Assembly (NCBI RefSeq): GCF_001936475.1 | Contig: NZ_MSPQ01000003.1 | Location: 242,061 to 306,060, forward strand | Reading direction: 5' to 3' | Length of the DNA stretch: 64,000 bases | DNA from: Algoriphagus marinus | Lineage (GTDB): Bacteria; Bacteroidota; Bacteroidia; Cytophagales; Cyclobacteriaceae | In this document: positions 9,523 to 20,106 of the stretch, piece after piece | Layout: each line of letters opens with the position of its first letter | How positions within the stretch are numbered: the first letter of the stretch is position 1 | Notes under the pieces: generated by a model | Told to the model about the DNA's origin: nothing | Seen by the model: only the letters and a program-made list of their open reading frames with translations | The model's database searches: none | Program-made: the position numbers and the translations under genes

Positions 9523-10965
9523 TTGAAAAAGATACTATTTGTCCTATCTGTTTTGCTTTTCCCATTATTAGGATATTCGCAAGGCTTGGTAAGCGGAAAG
9601 GTAATCCGAGCAGATAATTCTGAGCCAGTACCCTTTGTGAATATTATTATCACAGAACTTGGGAAAGGAACAGTGAGTACGATGGATGGTGATTTCAACT
9701 TTCGACTCCCTGCAAATGCAGAACCTGAAATGGAAATCATTTTTTCCCATATAGGCTTTGAATCGACCAGGATGAAAGTAGCTGATTTGGGAAGTTCAAC
9801 ACTAGAAGTAGAGATGATACCAAGCGAATATGATCTAGACCAGGCGATTGTTTTGGATTTTTCTCCTGAAGTAATTTTAGAACGGGTAAAAGATAATTTA
9901 ATCAACACCCAATATGGTAAACCTCATGAAATGGAGGTGTTTTATAGGGAGCTAATTTGGGGCAATGACACCATCCAAGGCCTTTCTCGGGCTAGAGGCT
10001 ATCTACATTCGGAGGGTTATCAAGAGAAACACTCTTCCAAGGCCAACGTTAGTGGAAATCATTATAATATGCTATCCTTTGACCAAATTCAGAAATCCAA
10101 CTATGGGATTCTGACAGATATGACAGGAGGAGGCAGAGGCGCTTTAGGTGATTTTATTTTTGAAGAATTAATTTTCAGGATGTGGGACTTCAAAGTGAGC
10201 TGGTTTGATTACGAGCTTCTGGGAGGAAAAAAGATCGGGGAAAGAGATGTTTTTGTGTTGGCGATAAAAGCAAAGAACTCTGGAATTAAACGGAAATCAA
10301 AAAAATGGGGGTTTTCATCTTATGGATTTTTAGAAGATGCTGTTTTTTACATCGATCAGGAAGACTACGGAGTGCATATGATGGAATTGAGCCAGCAGTA
10401 TGATGGAGATCGAGAAAAAAGCAAATATAGAAGACAAGTATATGCCAGAGAAAAGCGAGAGGGGGTGGTTAAATACCAGCGAAATGCGGATGGGGACTAT
10501 CTCTTCACTTTTGCCAATTATGTAAACCACTACACAGATTTCGGTTATGATACCGAGGAGAAACCCAAGATTTGGAAGGTGAAAGAATATGCTGAGTTAT
10601 ATGCCACAGACTACGATTTTGTCAACTTGGACAAGGAGCAACTCCGTCAGAAGTACAAAATGGGTATAGGAGGTGAATCGCCTAATAGAGCCTTACAGCC
10701 TCATCCTGATTTGTATAATGGATGGATTTTCATCGCTGGAGAGGCGAGGTATAATCCTAGTTTTTGGAATGCCTATGATTTTCCTTCTTTTCCAGATGAG
10801 AAAATGCTGGAAATGCAGCTTTCTTCAAAACGACCACTTGAAACTCAATTTTCTGAATTTAAAAACAATCAGTTTTATCTTTTCTCCATACTTAGAAGAA
10901 GGCATAGATTAAGAGAAAATTATTGGGATAGAACAGGACTATATAATTCGTATGCATCCTACTAA
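9523..10965 (+). CDS. Secreted protein with carboxypeptidase-regulatory-like domain
   Basis: A 480-residue exported protein starting with signal peptide KKILFVLSVLLFPLLGYSQ. Residues about 20-100 form a CarboxypepD_reg-like beta-sandwich: GLVSGKVIRADNSEPVPFVN, GTVSTMDGDFNFRLP and IIFSHIGFEST are the usual blocks of this Bacteroidota domain, also seen at the start of SusC-type receptors. The remainder is not a TonB barrel and is unrecognised. The start is TTG, because the signal peptide begins exactly there and no ATG is available. It follows the propeller lipoprotein by three bases. Confidence 0.8.
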   Translation: MKKILFVLSVLLFPLLGYSQGLVSGKVIRADNSEPVPFVNIIITELGKGTVSTMDGDFNFRLPANAEPEMEIIFSHIGFESTRMKVADLGSSTLEVEMIPSEYDLDQAIVLDFSPEVILERVKDNLINTQYGKPHEMEVFYRELIWGNDTIQGLSRARGYLHSEGYQEKHSSKANVSGNHYNMLSFDQIQKSNYGILTDMTGGGRGALGDFIFEELIFRMWDFKVSWFDYELLGGKKIGERDVFVLAIKAKNSGIKRKSKKWGFSSYGFLEDAVFYIDQEDYGVHMMELSQQYDGDREKSKYRRQVYAREKREGVVKYQRNADGDYLFTFANYVNHYTDFGYDTEEKPKIWKVKEYAELYATDYDFVNLDKEQLRQKYKMGIGGESPNRALQPHPDLYNGWIFIAGEARYNPSFWNAYDFPSFPDEKMLEMQLSSKRPLETQFSEFKNNQFYLFSILRRRHRLRENYWDRTGLYNSYASY

Positions 10966-11017
10966 AAGTAAACCTAAGAAAATAAAATTCGTAATTTGAC
11001 TTAATTAATCCGGTCTT

Positions 11018-11503
11018 ATGAGGATACTTATTTTAACCCTGTTTTTTCTTGGTTTTAGCAATGTTTTAATAGCACAGGGAACAGTCACATTCCAAGAGAA
11101 TTTTTTTAATAATAATCGTTTTAAAATTGATGGGATTGAATCCAAACCTAATGATGTTGCCCGAGTGATGGCAAATTTTGAATCCAGCCAGAAAGATTTT
11201 CTAGAAGGTCATAAACAGATGAGAATAGGGAGTGGGTTGAGGATTTTGGGAATTGGAGTTTTGGTGGGAGCTTTGGTCAACTATGGGCTATCGGATTTTA
11301 CTCAAGATGATACCAGAACCTATTTTCTCATTTCCTTATCTGGGATGGGCGTCGGAACTGTTGGCAGTGCTATCAGGAGCAAAGGAAAAAGTCGGGTCGA
11401 AACTGCTGTTTCTGAATACAATTATTTGAAAGATAGAGGCAATTACAAGGAAGTGAGTTTTCAAGCTGCTCCAGGGAAAGTAGGTTTAGTTTTTAACTTT
11501 TAG
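11018..11503 (+). CDS. Small exported membrane protein, paralog 1
   Basis: A 161-residue protein of unknown function. It has a signal peptide ending near LIAQ, then a polar segment of about 60 residues, two hydrophobic helices (near LGIGVLVGALVNYGL and YFLISLSGMGVGTVGSA), and a polar tail ending in VGLVFNF. The tail segment RVETAVSEYNYLKDR resembles IAREAVDSYNFGRTD in the next gene, and the two genes are three bases apart. They are probably diverged tandem paralogs. The location downstream of the micropeptide operon may be functional or chance. Confidence 0.7.
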   Translation: MRILILTLFFLGFSNVLIAQGTVTFQENFFNNNRFKIDGIESKPNDVARVMANFESSQKDFLEGHKQMRIGSGLRILGIGVLVGALVNYGLSDFTQDDTRTYFLISLSGMGVGTVGSAIRSKGKSRVETAVSEYNYLKDRGNYKEVSFQAAPGKVGLVFNF

Positions 11504-11506
11504 ATC

Positions 11507-12013
11507 ATGAAAAAAATAATGCTCCTCATTTTATTCAGTTCCATGTGCTGGTCTCTAATGGCTCAGGAAACACCCTTCTTGAAACTGAATATCCATAAAA
11601 ATTTCCTCAACCAGAAAATCGATTTTTTGGAGGGCCCTAAGGTATTATCCAAAGTGGAAATACAAACACTTATGTCTCAAGCCACTCCTGAAACGGCAGA
11701 TCTCTACAGAAAGTCGGTCTCAAAACAGCAGATCGCTAATATACTTTCCATCGGTGCTTTTGCATCGGTGATTGGTACAACTGTTTACATTGTGGCACCA
11801 CAGCAGCAGTCCTCACAAATGAGCAATCTTGCTTGGCCCTTATTGATTTCCAGTTTGGCCTTTGAAATCAGCTCAGGAATTTTCAATCGCAGTGCACGAA
11901 ATATAGCTCGAGAGGCAGTGGACTCCTATAATTTTGGCAGAACAGATAAGCCCGTTTATTTTGAAGAAAACCGGATCGATCAGCCGATTTTCAGCCATGT
12001 GATTCGGTTTTAA
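11507..12013 (+). CDS. Small exported membrane protein, paralog 2
   Basis: A 168-residue protein with the same plan as the preceding gene: signal peptide ending SLMAQ, a polar segment with NQKIDFLEG (compare RFKIDGIES upstream), two hydrophobic helices around residues 82-97 and 108-125, an A-x-x-x-Y-N segment, and a C-terminus ending in HVIRF. No enzyme motif is visible. The ATG follows the upstream stop by three bases, so the pair is co-translated. I do not recognise the family. Confidence 0.7.
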   Translation: MKKIMLLILFSSMCWSLMAQETPFLKLNIHKNFLNQKIDFLEGPKVLSKVEIQTLMSQATPETADLYRKSVSKQQIANILSIGAFASVIGTTVYIVAPQQQSSQMSNLAWPLLISSLAFEISSGIFNRSARNIAREAVDSYNFGRTDKPVYFEENRIDQPIFSHVIRF

Positions 12014-12058
12014 AATCAGAAAGCTAAAGTGAGAAGGCCGAAACCACTTTTTCAGACT

Positions 12059-12079
12059 TCTCACCTCTTATTTCTAATT
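12059..12079. repeat. Degenerate heptamer array (TCTCACC TCTTATT TCTAATT)
   Basis: Three consecutive 7-base units of the type TCTNANN lie just past the ddl stop. It is weak alone but fits the other 7-bp-period arrays in the window. Confidence 0.35.
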
Positions 12080-12081
12080 TG

Positions 12082-13065
12082 TCAAAACATTTCCTCGATC
12101 AGCTCGGTATAAAACTCTTTCACGTCTTTGCCAGTCGCTTTGACTTGCTGAGAAATCAAACTGGTTTCTGTCTGTCCTGGAACGGTATTGATCTCTATGA
12201 AATAGAATTTTCCTGTATCTTTTTGGAGAAAATAATCTACTCGAACAGCGCCTTTGCAGTTGAGTTTCTCATAGACTTGGGTGACAATCCTACCAACCCG
12301 AGCGACCTCTTCTTCAGTCATTCTACCTGGAGTGATTTCTTCCGTAATTCCTGCTACGTATTTTGCTTCATAGTCAAAAAATTCTTTGCTGCTGACGATC
12401 TCAGTGGCTGGGAGGACGGTGATTTCTCCTTTTCCCCGAAATATCCCAATGGAAAATTCTCTACCCGAGACGAATTCCTCCACAAGAACTTGCTTGTCTT
12501 CTGAAAAAGCTTTTTCCAATGCTTCAGGTAATTCTTCCCAGGTTTTTACCTTACTCATCCCGATGGAGCTACCCCCATTATTCGGTTTGATGAAAAGTGG
12601 TAAGGTCAATTCTGACTCGATTCGGGTTAAATTTTTGGCAGTATTTTCAAAAAGTTGGATAGACTTGGCAATGTGAAGTTCTGGGATATCATCCACTATA
12701 GCTTTGGTGTAGCCCTTATTCATGGTAATGGCCGAAGTGAGTTGATCGCAGGTTGTATAAGGCAAGCCGATCATATCGAAATATCCCGCCAACTTTCCAT
12801 CCTCTCCGGGAGATCCATGAAGTATGTTGAATATCCCATCAAACTTGAGCTTCTTTCCGTCAATAGTCAGGCTGAAGTCATTGAGGTCTACCATTATTTT
12901 CTCGCCTTTCTCCGTGATATGATGCCAGTCGCCAGGATAAATCAGGATCTTGGTCACCTCGTATTTTTCTCGATCGATAGTACGCTCGACAACGGCTGCG
13001 CTTTTTAGCGAGATCACGGATTCTCCGGTGTAGCCACCGGTCACAAGGGCGATTTTCTTCTTCAT
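12082..13065 (-). CDS. ddl: D-alanine--D-alanine ligase
   Basis: ATP-grasp ligase making the D-Ala-D-Ala dipeptide for peptidoglycan. The 327-residue protein begins KKKIALVTGGYTGES, a Ddl N-terminus. It shows ILHGSPGEDGKLAGYF near residue 83, the ATP-grasp strand PLFIKPNNGGSSIGMSKV near residue 155, VEEFVSGREFSIGIF near residue 194, and the Mg/substrate block YFIEINTVPGQTETSLI near the C-terminus. It is monocistronic and divergent from the DPP4-like gene. A TAATTCGC element in its upstream region on the minus strand may be part of the promoter. Confidence 0.95.
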   Translation of the reverse strand: MKKKIALVTGGYTGESVISLKSAAVVERTIDREKYEVTKILIYPGDWHHITEKGEKIMVDLNDFSLTIDGKKLKFDGIFNILHGSPGEDGKLAGYFDMIGLPYTTCDQLTSAITMNKGYTKAIVDDIPELHIAKSIQLFENTAKNLTRIESELTLPLFIKPNNGGSSIGMSKVKTWEELPEALEKAFSEDKQVLVEEFVSGREFSIGIFRGKGEITVLPATEIVSSKEFFDYEAKYVAGITEEITPGRMTEEEVARVGRIVTQVYEKLNCKGAVRVDYFLQKDTGKFYFIEINTVPGQTETSLISQQVKATGKDVKEFYTELIEEMF

Positions 13066-13231
13066 ATTAGCGTGAATGGGTATGCGAATTAGCCGATTTT
13101 TTATGGAAAGGGGAAAGAAAATCCTAAGAATTCATAAGATTTTCGCCATCTATCCAGACTGAGTTTCAAAGACCTTGGTCCTTCCTTATATTCGCAATTC
13201 CTAGATTGATAATCACCCAAATTTTAGAACC

Positions 13232-15418
13232 ATGATCAAAAGTTTGAAATCAGCGTTTTTGGCGCTTTTCTTTTTGTCCTTTTCAAGTGCGGTCCTTTTC
13301 GCACAAGAGCTTAAAAAAGTAACGATGGAAGAAGTGTTTAAGAAAAACACGTTTTTCCAACAGACTGTCCGAGGCATCAATTGGATGAAGGACGGACAAT
13401 ATTATTCCTCCCAAATCAATCAGATGGGCTACCCGATCGTGGTAAAGATGAATGTGACGACTGGTGAACAAGCTGGAATTTTGTTGGATGGAAAAGCCCT
13501 TGGATTGAATTTTTCGGATTACTCTTTCAATGCTGATGAATCCAAAGCCTTGGTTGCTACAGATGTGGAGTCGATTTATAGACGTTCTTCCAAAGGGGTG
13601 TATTATGTAGTGGATCTCGCAACTGGAGTTAAGCAGCAGTTGATGAATGGCGAGAAAATCTCTTATGCGACGCTTTCTCCAGACAATGATAAAGTTGCTT
13701 TTGTAAAGGATAATAACCTCTTCCTAGTGGAACTCGCAGGAAATAAATTAACCCAAATCACCAAAGACGGGGAATGGAATAAGATCATTAATGGTGCGGC
13801 AGACTGGGTTTATGAAGAAGAATTTTCGATGGCCCAGGCTTTCAAATGGTCGCCTGACGGCAAAAAAATAGCCTTTATCCGATTTGATGAGACGGAAGTT
13901 CCTGAGTTTAATATGCAGCTCTGGGGACCACTTTATCCACAGGATTACAAATTTAAGTATCCGAAGGCTGGAGAAAAGAATTCAGAAGTAAGCATTCATG
14001 TTTATGATTTGGCTACTTCCAAAACACAAAAAATTGATTCAGGATCTGAATCGGATATTTATTTGCCAAGAATCTACTGGACAAAGGATGCGAATCAATT
14101 GGCTTTTATTCGTCTGAACCGTCTGCAGAATCAGATGGATTTGTTCCATGCCAATGCAACAAGCGGAGCGAGCAAACTGATTATTTCAGAAATTTCCAAA
14201 ACTTACGTTGATCTGGATTACAATGATGATCTTCAGTATTTGGCTGATGGTAAAAGCTTTATTAGAACTTCGGAACAGGATGGTTTCAAGCATATCTACC
14301 ATCACAATTTAGATGGAAGTCTGATTCGGCAGATTACGACAGGAAACTGGGAAGTGACTTCAATGGTCGGCATAGATGAAAAAGGAAAGAAAATCTATTT
14401 CATCTCGACGGAAGTTTCTCCACTGGAGCGAAATTTTTATGTGATTGGGTTGGATGGAAAAGGCAAAAAATCACTGACTCCGGCCAAAGGAACCCATACT
14501 ATTAATATGAGTTCGGATCATCGGTTTTATATCGACTACTATTCCACGACTGCAAAACCAGTGACTGTGACGCTGAATGAAGCCTCCGGAAAAGAGATTA
14601 AGGTTTTGGAAGACAATGCTTCCCTGAATACGACATTAGCTGCTTTTGCTTTAGGCGAAAAGGAGTTTTTTACTTTCCCGACTGTTGATGGAACTACCCT
14701 GAATGGTTATTTGATCAAGCCAAAGGACTTTGATCCGAATAAAAAGTATCCGGTTTTGATGTATGTCTATGGAGGGCCTGGTTCTCAAAACGTGATGAAC
14801 TCATGGGGCGGTACGCGTGACCTTTGGCATCAGGCTTTGGTAGCTGAGGGTATCATCGTCGCTTGTATTGACAATCGTGGGACTGGTGCAAGAGGTCGAG
14901 ATTTCAAGCATTCCACCTATGCAAACTTGGGAGCGTTGGAGACAGTGGATCAGATTGAGGGAGGAAAATATTTAGCCAAATTACCTTTTATCGATCCTAC
15001 ACGAGTGGGAATCTGGGGTTGGTCCTATGGTGGCTACATGTCTTCCTTGGCACTGATGAAAGGAAATGATGTTTTCAAAACAGCGATTGCAGTGGCGCCG
15101 GTGACTACATGGCGTTATTATGACACGATATATACCGAGCGTTATTTACAGACTCCGCAGCAGAATCCAGCCGGCTATGATGACAATAGTCCGATCATGC
15201 ATGTGAATAAGTTGAAAGGGAATTTCCTGCTGATTCATGGCACGGGTGATGATAATGTGCATTTCCAAAACTCAGTGGATCTGGTTAACGCTTTGATTAC
15301 TGCAGATAAGCAATTTGAGACTTTCTACTATCCCAACCGAAATCATGGAATATATGGTGGAAATACGACTTGGCATCTCTACACGATGATGACAGATTTC
15401 CTAAAGCGGAAGCTTTAA
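13232..15418 (+). CDS. S9 family dipeptidyl peptidase IV-like peptidase
   Basis: Periplasmic or secreted serine peptidase that removes N-terminal dipeptides, probably X-Pro. The 728-residue protein has a signal peptide ending VLFAQ, a DPP4 N-terminal beta-propeller (residues about 100-440), and a C-terminal alpha/beta-hydrolase domain. The catalytic residues are Ser598 in GWSYGGYMS, Asp673 in GTGDDNVHF and His705 in NRNHGIYGG. The propeller carries DWVYEEEF, matching the double-Glu motif of DPP4 that anchors the substrate N-terminus. This supports aminodipeptidase activity rather than prolyl oligopeptidase. It is monocistronic, with a strong terminator after it. Confidence 0.94.
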   Translation: MIKSLKSAFLALFFLSFSSAVLFAQELKKVTMEEVFKKNTFFQQTVRGINWMKDGQYYSSQINQMGYPIVVKMNVTTGEQAGILLDGKALGLNFSDYSFNADESKALVATDVESIYRRSSKGVYYVVDLATGVKQQLMNGEKISYATLSPDNDKVAFVKDNNLFLVELAGNKLTQITKDGEWNKIINGAADWVYEEEFSMAQAFKWSPDGKKIAFIRFDETEVPEFNMQLWGPLYPQDYKFKYPKAGEKNSEVSIHVYDLATSKTQKIDSGSESDIYLPRIYWTKDANQLAFIRLNRLQNQMDLFHANATSGASKLIISEISKTYVDLDYNDDLQYLADGKSFIRTSEQDGFKHIYHHNLDGSLIRQITTGNWEVTSMVGIDEKGKKIYFISTEVSPLERNFYVIGLDGKGKKSLTPAKGTHTINMSSDHRFYIDYYSTTAKPVTVTLNEASGKEIKVLEDNASLNTTLAAFALGEKEFFTFPTVDGTTLNGYLIKPKDFDPNKKYPVLMYVYGGPGSQNVMNSWGGTRDLWHQALVAEGIIVACIDNRGTGARGRDFKHSTYANLGALETVDQIEGGKYLAKLPFIDPTRVGIWGWSYGGYMSSLALMKGNDVFKTAIAVAPVTTWRYYDTIYTERYLQTPQQNPAGYDDNSPIMHVNKLKGNFLLIHGTGDDNVHFQNSVDLVNALITADKQFETFYYPNRNHGIYGGNTTWHLYTMMTDFLKRKL

Positions 15419-15420
15419 AA

Positions 15421-15456
15421 AAATGGGGCTAGTATTTAAACTAGCCCCATTTTTTA
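15421..15456. terminator. Bidirectional terminator
   Basis: Perfect 11-base stem ATGGGGCTAGT / ACTAGCCCCAT with A-rich and T-rich flanks on both sides. It serves the S9 peptidase gene and the convergent small gene that ends at 15454. Confidence 0.9.
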
Positions 15457-15693
15457 ATTCAACTTGATTTGATCTAGGTAGAATTTCATGCGCGTATGAT
15501 CCCGCGGCAGAAAATCAATCTTATCGATCTTATCCAGCTTGTGATTATAGAATACTTCTACGTATTCATTTTCCAAGAGGTAAAGATTGACCTTGTGGCG
15601 GTAGTAACGAATACCCACGACAAAAGTACCTTCGGTATAGAGGGTGCTTATTTTTTCGTGAAATGGGAGATCGGTAAATTCTTCTTTACTCAT
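15454..15693 (-). CDS. Conserved small hypothetical protein
   Basis: A 79-residue cytoplasmic protein without signal or membrane segment. It is rich in Tyr, Lys and Asp, with a predicted beta-hairpin core (TFVVGIRYYRHKVNLYLL, EYVEVFYNHK). It ends exactly at the bidirectional terminator and starts with a clean ATG, which supports it as a real gene. I do not recognise a family. Confidence 0.65.
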   Translation of the reverse strand: MSKEEFTDLPFHEKISTLYTEGTFVVGIRYYRHKVNLYLLENEYVEVFYNHKLDKIDKIDFLPRDHTRMKFYLDQIKLN

Positions 15694-15798
15694 AAATCAT
15701 TAAGGGGTGCTCTAAAATAACGAAATCTCGAGTTTTTTGAATAGGAATAGTTGAAAACTTGGCTCTAGAGACTTATACTTGAAGACTCATTAACCTAT

Positions 15799-16278
15799 AT
15801 GTACCGACAAAGATTCCTCTTCTCCTCTTTTCTATTAGTTGCAATAGTCATTTTTAATTTTTCCTGTGCCTCCAAAAAGAAAGTCGCTTCGGAGCCATTT
15901 AAGCAAGTGATTACTACTGCTAGGAGCTACACAGGTACGCCTTACCGGTATGGAGGAACTACCAGGGCAGGAATAGATTGTTCAGCATTGGTTTACCATT
16001 CTTTTTATTCTGTGGGGATTACCATGCCGCGGACTTCGACGGATCAAAGTCAACAGGGGAAAAGTATCAAGAAAAATGAAATCGAGCCTGGAGACGTTCT
16101 GTTTTTTGCCACAGGAAGGAAAAAGAAACAAGTTACTCACTCTGGGATTGTCACCGAGACTTCTAAAAATGATATCCGGTTTATTCACTCTTCCACTTCG
16201 CTGGGAGTTTCTGAAGATTACCTCAGCAATCCTTATTGGAGCAAAGCTTTTTTGTTTGCAAGAAGAGTGTTGGACTGA
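15799..16278 (+). CDS. NlpC/P60 (C40) family lipoprotein peptidase
   Basis: Probable gamma-D-glutamyl-diamino acid endopeptidase trimming peptidoglycan peptides. The 159-residue protein has a signal peptide with lipobox region FNFSC near residue 23. The catalytic core shows Cys in YRYGGTTRAGIDCSALVYHS, His in QVTHSGIV and a third polar residue in FIHSSTSLG. The MPRTSTDQSQQG segment and EPGDVLFF are typical of C40 enzymes. The length fits a minimal single-domain Spr-like lipoprotein without SH3 domains. It is monocistronic. Confidence 0.92.
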   Translation: MYRQRFLFSSFLLVAIVIFNFSCASKKKVASEPFKQVITTARSYTGTPYRYGGTTRAGIDCSALVYHSFYSVGITMPRTSTDQSQQGKSIKKNEIEPGDVLFFATGRKKKQVTHSGIVTETSKNDIRFIHSSTSLGVSEDYLSNPYWSKAFLFARRVLD

Positions 16279-16356
16279 TTTCGAGTTGATTTTTGGACTA
16301 CTCGGAGCCACTTAATCCTAAATTGGAGGAATGATCGGATTATTTTCCAAATATCC

Positions 16357-17933
<1,577 letters not shown>

Positions 17934-17947
17934 ATAGAAATAAAGCG

Positions 17948-17969
17948 GTGACTGGGAAACCCCAGTCAC
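17948..17969 (+). other. Intercistronic hairpin between atpD and atpC
   Basis: Perfect 9-base stem GTGACTGGG / CCCAGTCAC with an AAAC loop in the 61-base gap. No T run follows, so it more likely affects mRNA processing or stability than termination. Confidence 0.6.
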
Positions 17970-17994
17970 TTGTTTATATATAAATCCCAATCAG

Positions 17995-18240
17995 ATGCAT
18001 TTAGAAATCGTCACACCGGATAAGAAAGTTTTTCAAGGTGAAGTAACTGAAGCGAGTTTCCCGGGTGCAGGTGGAGCGTTTCAGGTACTGACTAATCACG
18101 CGCCTTTGGTATCTGCACTGGCAAAAGGTGCGGTTTCATTTACCACAGCTGAAGGCAAGCAGTCCATGATTGTCGATGGTGGGGTAGTGGAAGTAAAAGA
18201 TAATGTGATTGTATTATTGGCGGAGAAAGTAGTCGGCTGA
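17995..18240 (+). CDS. atpC: F1Fo ATP synthase subunit epsilon (short form)
   Basis: Central-stalk subunit linking F1 to the c-ring. Only the N-terminal beta-sandwich is present: HLEIVTPDKKVFQGEV, ASFPGAGGAFQVLTNHAPLV, MIVDGGVVEVKDN. The protein ends at 81 residues, without the two-helix C-terminal regulatory domain of the 130-140-residue form. Short epsilon subunits are usual in Bacteroidota, so this is probably not a truncation. A 54-nt remnant of a second atpC start lies downstream at 20107. Confidence 0.93.
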   Translation: MHLEIVTPDKKVFQGEVTEASFPGAGGAFQVLTNHAPLVSALAKGAVSFTTAEGKQSMIVDGGVVEVKDNVIVLLAEKVVG

Positions 18241-18260
18241 TCTTAGAAAAATAAATTCAA

Positions 18261-18293
18261 AAAAAGTCCAACTCGGGAGAGTTGGACTTTTTT
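18261..18293. terminator. Bidirectional terminator between atpC and beta-propeller gene
   Basis: Stem AAAAAGTCCAACTC / GAGTTGGACTTTTT with a GGGA loop. It lies between convergent genes. Confidence 0.9.
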
Positions 18294-18349
18294 GGTTTTA
18301 TGGATTAAGTTTTTACAAAATTTGGAACTTTTGGTAAGTTGAAGGCTCC

Positions 18350-19498
18350 TTATTTATCAATTGGACGCAGGACCGCCCGCTTGATATATTTTTCATTTCT
18401 ATTCATCAGGGAAGCTTCTATAAAGTAAAGAGTATCATTTTGTACACCTGCCAGAATTCCCAAATTCAGAATATTCTCAGGATTCCGACTTTCTGACCAA
18501 GTTTCACTCTGAAAATTATATTTCATAACATGGGAAGTTAACAGCCATTGTTCAAGATTTTTGTTGTCCTTCATAAACGATTGAATGTACAGATATTTAT
18601 TATCAGTTTTAATATCTCCAAAATAATGTGCAGCCGGATTATTTTTCATTGCTCCCATATTATTTGAAACCTCTTCAGGCAATAATGGGAGATCAAAATT
18701 GAAATACCTACTTTCTGGAAAAGCAATTTTGTTCGATCCGGACTCATTGCCTAGGCTGTCAATAATCAAAATTTCCCGTTCGCTTGGGAATGATATCAAT
18801 AGTTGATTTTGAGCTTTAATAAATCCAGAATTATAGACCTTTGAAGGCTCTAGGAAACCATTCAATTTTGAAAGGGATTCTGGATAGGGGAGAAATCTAA
18901 ACTTGAACTTTCCTTCGCTATCAAATACTCCTAGGAACTGATCGGAGTTTTTATAAAAGTCTTTCGAACTTTTAAAAGTTGTCGATGCCAGCTCTACGAT
19001 AAATTCACTACCATTAAAAAAGAAAGTCTCTGTTTCAGGCATTATTCGAAAGCCTTCGGGTACTTCTAGGGAAACTTTATTTACATATTTATCTTCCTGA
19101 TTTGCGTTTTGACTTAAATCAAATTGATAAACTGACTTAGTTATTCCATCTAAAATAAACACTAACGGATATTGAGAAAAATCAACCCCTGAAATCATAA
19201 AACTGGTTTCAAGAATAGCTTTATTCAAAATACTATTTTTCTCATTGCCAGAATTTTTATCAAATATCCAAATCCCTCTAATTTGATTACTTGAGACACC
19301 TAATAAGGAGTCATTTAAAACGGCAGCATTTGAAGGTCTTTTGAAAAATCCACTTGATTCTGAAATTTGAACCGAATCTATGAAAACTAGTTCCTCGAGT
19401 TTGGGAAAATTGTCAATCTGATCGTCATCAGATTGACATGAAATTAAAAGAGATAAACTAAGGATAAAGGATAAAACGCGCTTTATATAAATTTTCAT
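18350..19498 (-). CDS. DUF4221/beta-propeller-like lipoprotein (locus B)
   Basis: A 382-residue predicted lipoprotein with signal peptide and lipobox region SLLISC near residue 18. The next residues, QSDDDQID, are acidic. The body alternates short beta-strand blocks (GIWIFDKNSG, YPLVFILDGITKSVYQFD, GVFDSEGKFKFRFLPYP), consistent with a beta-propeller of the same class as those at 8326 and 27451. The ATG at 19498 overlaps the TAA of the upstream micropeptide gene (TAATG), so translation is coupled. The codons and flanks are AT-richer than neighbouring housekeeping genes. Function is unknown. Confidence 0.72.
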   Translation of the reverse strand: MKIYIKRVLSFILSLSLLISCQSDDDQIDNFPKLEELVFIDSVQISESSGFFKRPSNAAVLNDSLLGVSSNQIRGIWIFDKNSGNEKNSILNKAILETSFMISGVDFSQYPLVFILDGITKSVYQFDLSQNANQEDKYVNKVSLEVPEGFRIMPETETFFFNGSEFIVELASTTFKSSKDFYKNSDQFLGVFDSEGKFKFRFLPYPESLSKLNGFLEPSKVYNSGFIKAQNQLLISFPSEREILIIDSLGNESGSNKIAFPESRYFNFDLPLLPEEVSNNMGAMKNNPAAHYFGDIKTDNKYLYIQSFMKDNKNLEQWLLTSHVMKYNFQSETWSESRNPENILNLGILAGVQNDTLYFIEASLMNRNEKYIKRAVLRPIDK

Positions 19499-19722
19499 TA
19501 TGGGCAAGTTTGATCTGTTTCTGGATAAGGTAGGTTAGGGTTTGAGTTTGGGCAAACAAAAACTACGCAACCACTTGGACAGAAGTAATTATGGCAATTC
19601 CATTCATCTTTACCTAAATATTCACATCCTACTGTAGACTGAGCATTTGCAGTCGGTGCGAGAACAATATTGAACAAAGTCATACCTAGTATGCCAATAG
19701 TCATAAATATTATTTTTTTCAT
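19498..19722 (-). CDS. Small secreted six-Cys peptide (locus B, second copy)
   Basis: A 74-residue precursor with a signal peptide ending TANAQ and a mature part of about 46 residues. The six Cys are spaced C-x9-C-x4-C-x3-C-x4-C-x15-C, identical to the neighbour at 19735. It has CEYL near the first Cys and a Pro/Asn-rich tail. The stop overlaps the start of the propeller lipoprotein (TAATG). No bacteriocin leader with double Gly is present; export is by a Sec-type signal. Function is unknown, and I recognise no family. Confidence 0.72.
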   Translation of the reverse strand: MKKIIFMTIGILGMTLFNIVLAPTANAQSTVGCEYLGKDEWNCHNYFCPSGCVVFVCPNSNPNLPYPETDQTCP

Positions 19723-19734
19723 CTAGTAGTTAGG

Positions 19735-19953
19735 TTATTCACAGGTTTCACCTACTTCAGGAGGTCCTGCTGGATTAGTTGGATTAGGACAAACTATCAG
19801 TGTACAGCCGTTAGGGCATAAATAACTATGACATCCCGTATAGTCTGACCTTAGATATTCACAATTCCCTGCTGCTTTTGTTGGCTGCACTACTGAAATA
19901 CTACCCAAGACCATACCCAGTACGGCGAAGGTTAAAATCATCATTTTTTTCAT
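19735..19953 (-). CDS. Small secreted six-Cys peptide (locus B, first copy)
   Basis: A 72-residue precursor and first gene of the cassette. The signal peptide ends near TKAAG. The mature part has the same six-Cys spacing as the next gene and shares CEYL, the C-H-x-Y-x-C-P-x-G-C core, VCPN and the C-terminal E-T-x-x-T-C-like end. The two are tandem paralogs 12 bases apart. Identical spacing with diverged loops suggests a selected disulfide fold with variable surfaces. Confidence 0.72.
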   Translation of the reverse strand: MKKMMILTFAVLGMVLGSISVVQPTKAAGNCEYLRSDYTGCHSYLCPNGCTLIVCPNPTNPAGPPEVGETCE

Positions 19954-20106
19954 AAAATTGATTTTTAAAAGTTGATTAATTTATTGAATGTCATGACGAT
20001 TTGAAACTATAAAATTGGATTGAAAACTGCAATACAAATGAGTTGAATTTAGTTAGTAATTATTTAAAAGGCATTTTTTTTTAAAGTGGTTAAAATTTAG
20101 TTAGAG

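Noticed and set aside
12079..13008. Open frames on the plus strand opposite ddl
   Set aside because: They are complementary to a full ATP-grasp ligase with all motifs; the reverse frames have no motif or start context.
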